This document shows, piece by piece, positions 12,979 through 14,058 of a stretch of 14,058 bases of DNA. Below the pieces are notes generated by a model. That model was not told where the DNA came from, did no database searches, and saw nothing but the letters and a program-made list of their open reading frames with translations. The position numbers were made by a program, and so were the translations under genes. This stretch comes from JBEKHI01 sp050012355 (lineage in GTDB: Bacteria; Actinomycetota; Actinomycetes; Streptosporangiales; Streptosporangiaceae). The stretch is taken from positions 1 through 14,058 of the forward strand of contig JBEKHI010000211.1 of assembly GCA_050012355.1 (NCBI GenBank), in the 5' to 3' direction. Position 1 is the stretch's first letter, and each line of letters opens with the position of its first letter.

Positions 12979-14058
12979 GTGAGCTCGCAGCAGTCCACCG
13001 CTGACGTCATGGCGGCCGCCCTCGCCGACGCGGGCATACGCTCGATGTTCGCCTACCCGGGAGACCCCATCATCGACCTGATGGAGTTCTCCCGGCGGCG
13101 CGGCATCGACGTCGTTCTCGCCCGGCGCGAAGGGACGGCGGCCTTCATGGCGGAGGCGGCCGCCATGGTCAGCGGCGGCATCGGCGCCTGCTTGTCGACC
13201 CTCGGACCCGGGTCGACCGCGCTGGTCAACGGCGTGGCGGCGGCCACCTTGGACCGGGTGCCGATGATCGCGATATCGGGTCAGATCGAGACCGCGCGGC
13301 AGGGCGTCTTCACCCACCAGGTCGTCAATCACGAGGCATTGTTCACCCCGGTGACCAAGTGGGCGGGCCGGGTGGAGGCCAACGCCGCCGCGATCACCAT
13401 GCGCAAAGCGCTGCGAGTAGCCACCGCCGAACGGCCGGGCGCGGTCCACCTCACCTGCGCCGCCGACACCTTCAAGGCGACGGCGACCGACAACCACATC
13501 GTCACTCCGCCGACGCGGTACGCCGCCGAGGGCCTCCAGGTCTTCGGGACGGCCGAGCCGCGGCGCGTGCTGGCCGCCGCCAAGCGCCCGCTGCTGCTGG
13601 TGGGCATCGGCGCCGTCCGGTGCGAGGCGACGGCGGCCATCCTGCGGCTGGCGGCGACCGCGGGAATGCCGATCGTCGTGACCGGGATGGCGAAGGGGAT
13701 CGTGCCGGAGGACTCCGAGTGGTTCGCGGGAGTCCTCGACATGGCTTGCAATCAGTCGGTATGGGAGTTCGTGCGGTCTAGTGACCTGATCCTGGCGGCC
13801 GGGTTCGACCCGGTTGAGCTGATAAAGCCGTGGGACGTGGCAACCGGCGTTATGCACATAGGAACTATCCCTAACGTCGACCAGGTGTACGCGAGCGAGG
13901 TCGAAGTGGTCGGGCACGTCGGCGCCATCCTTGACTGGCTGGCCGATGATTACGGCGGCCAGCCACGGTGGACCGCGGCCGAGGTGGCCGCCTACCGCGC
14001 CCGGCTACGCGAGGCGTACTACGCCGGCCGGGTGCCCGGGCGGCTCAACCCCACCGAT
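12979..14058 (+). CDS. Thiamine pyrophosphate-dependent enzyme, acetolactate synthase-like (partial, runs off right edge)
   Basis: The first 360 residues of a gene with no stop before the window ends. The start GTG 12979 has AGGAG at 12969-12973; the in-frame ATG 13009 would remove the first conserved helix. The N-terminal TPP pyrimidine-binding domain (about residues 1-165) shows MFAYPGDPIIDL, then REG with Glu51 in the place of the catalytic Glu that activates TPP, then GACLSTLGPGSTALVNGVAAATLDRVPMIAISGQ, all typical of acetolactate synthase and relatives. The central domain follows. The C-terminal cofactor domain is missing from view. Candidates are acetolactate synthase-like, sulfopyruvate, oxalyl or aryl-oxoacid decarboxylases. 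Its place next to the transporter suggests decarboxylation of a 2-oxoacid intermediate, but that is inference. Confidence 0.85.
   Translation, partial: MSSQQSTADVMAAALADAGIRSMFAYPGDPIIDLMEFSRRRGIDVVLARREGTAAFMAEAAAMVSGGIGACLSTLGPGSTALVNGVAAATLDRVPMIAISGQIETARQGVFTHQVVNHEALFTPVTKWAGRVEANAAAITMRKALRVATAERPGAVHLTCAADTFKATATDNHIVTPPTRYAAEGLQVFGTAEPRRVLAAAKRPLLLVGIGAVRCEATAAILRLAATAGMPIVVTGMAKGIVPEDSEWFAGVLDMACNQSVWEFVRSSDLILAAGFDPVELIKPWDVATGVMHIGTIPNVDQVYASEVEVVGHVGAILDWLADDYGGQPRWTAAEVAAYRARLREAYYAGRVPGRLNPTD

Noticed and set aside
12877..13917. 346-codon minus-strand frame opposite the TPP enzyme
   Set aside because: The product is low-complexity and has no family features; the plus strand encodes a clear TPP-enzyme N-terminal domain there.

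Overview
The window is high-GC DNA from an actinobacterium, probably a filamentous soil type. The signs are strong G/C third-position bias, GTG and TTG starts, lipoprotein SBPs, 4-nt gene overlaps, and a CUT1 sugar-type ABC operon with no ATPase gene of its own. All confident genes lie on the + strand. Identifications come from recalled family sequences and visible motifs, not from a database search.

Layout: (1) 1-607 has no gene I can support. It holds a widely spaced 15-bp inverted repeat, a 25-bp stem hairpin, a short tandem duplication and an AT-rich stretch leading into the first gene. (2) 608-3629 is a three-gene CUT1 ABC importer operon: lipoprotein SBP and two permeases. (3) 3630-3857 is a regulatory intergenic region with a good -35/-10 promoter, a 14-bp palindrome over the likely transcription start and a second 12-bp palindrome just downstream. 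(4) 3858-9956 is a tightly packed operon: amidohydrolase A, two 4,5-dihydroxyphthalate-decarboxylase-like proteins, amidohydrolase B, a LigJ-type 4-oxalomesaconate hydratase, a LigK/HMG-aldolase-type (RraA-fold) aldolase and a luciferase-like monooxygenase. (5) 9969-12880 encodes a NitT/TauT-type importer. Its ATPase and permease are fused in one polypeptide, followed by a lipoprotein SBP. (6) From 12979 a thiamine-pyrophosphate enzyme begins and runs off the right edge. Two copies of a 53-bp imperfect palindromic element (11741-11793 and 12897-12949) flank the second SBP gene.

Reading of the whole: LigJ and LigK homologues together match the last two steps of the protocatechuate 4,5-cleavage / gallate pathway (4-oxalomesaconate to 4-carboxy-4-hydroxy-2-oxoadipate to pyruvate plus oxaloacetate). 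The amidohydrolases resemble 2-pyrone-4,6-dicarboxylate lactonase, and the paired Pht5-like proteins suggest carboxylated-aromatic decarboxylation. The locus therefore looks like a catabolic and uptake island for an aromatic or polycarboxylic acid. No ring-cleavage dioxygenase or hydroxylating oxygenase is in the window, so the true substrate is unknown. The most unusual features are four. The two amidohydrolase paralogues have each lost a different conserved active-site residue. The Pht5-like pair lies back to back between them. The ABC ATPase-permease is fused. A palindromic repeat brackets the SBP gene.
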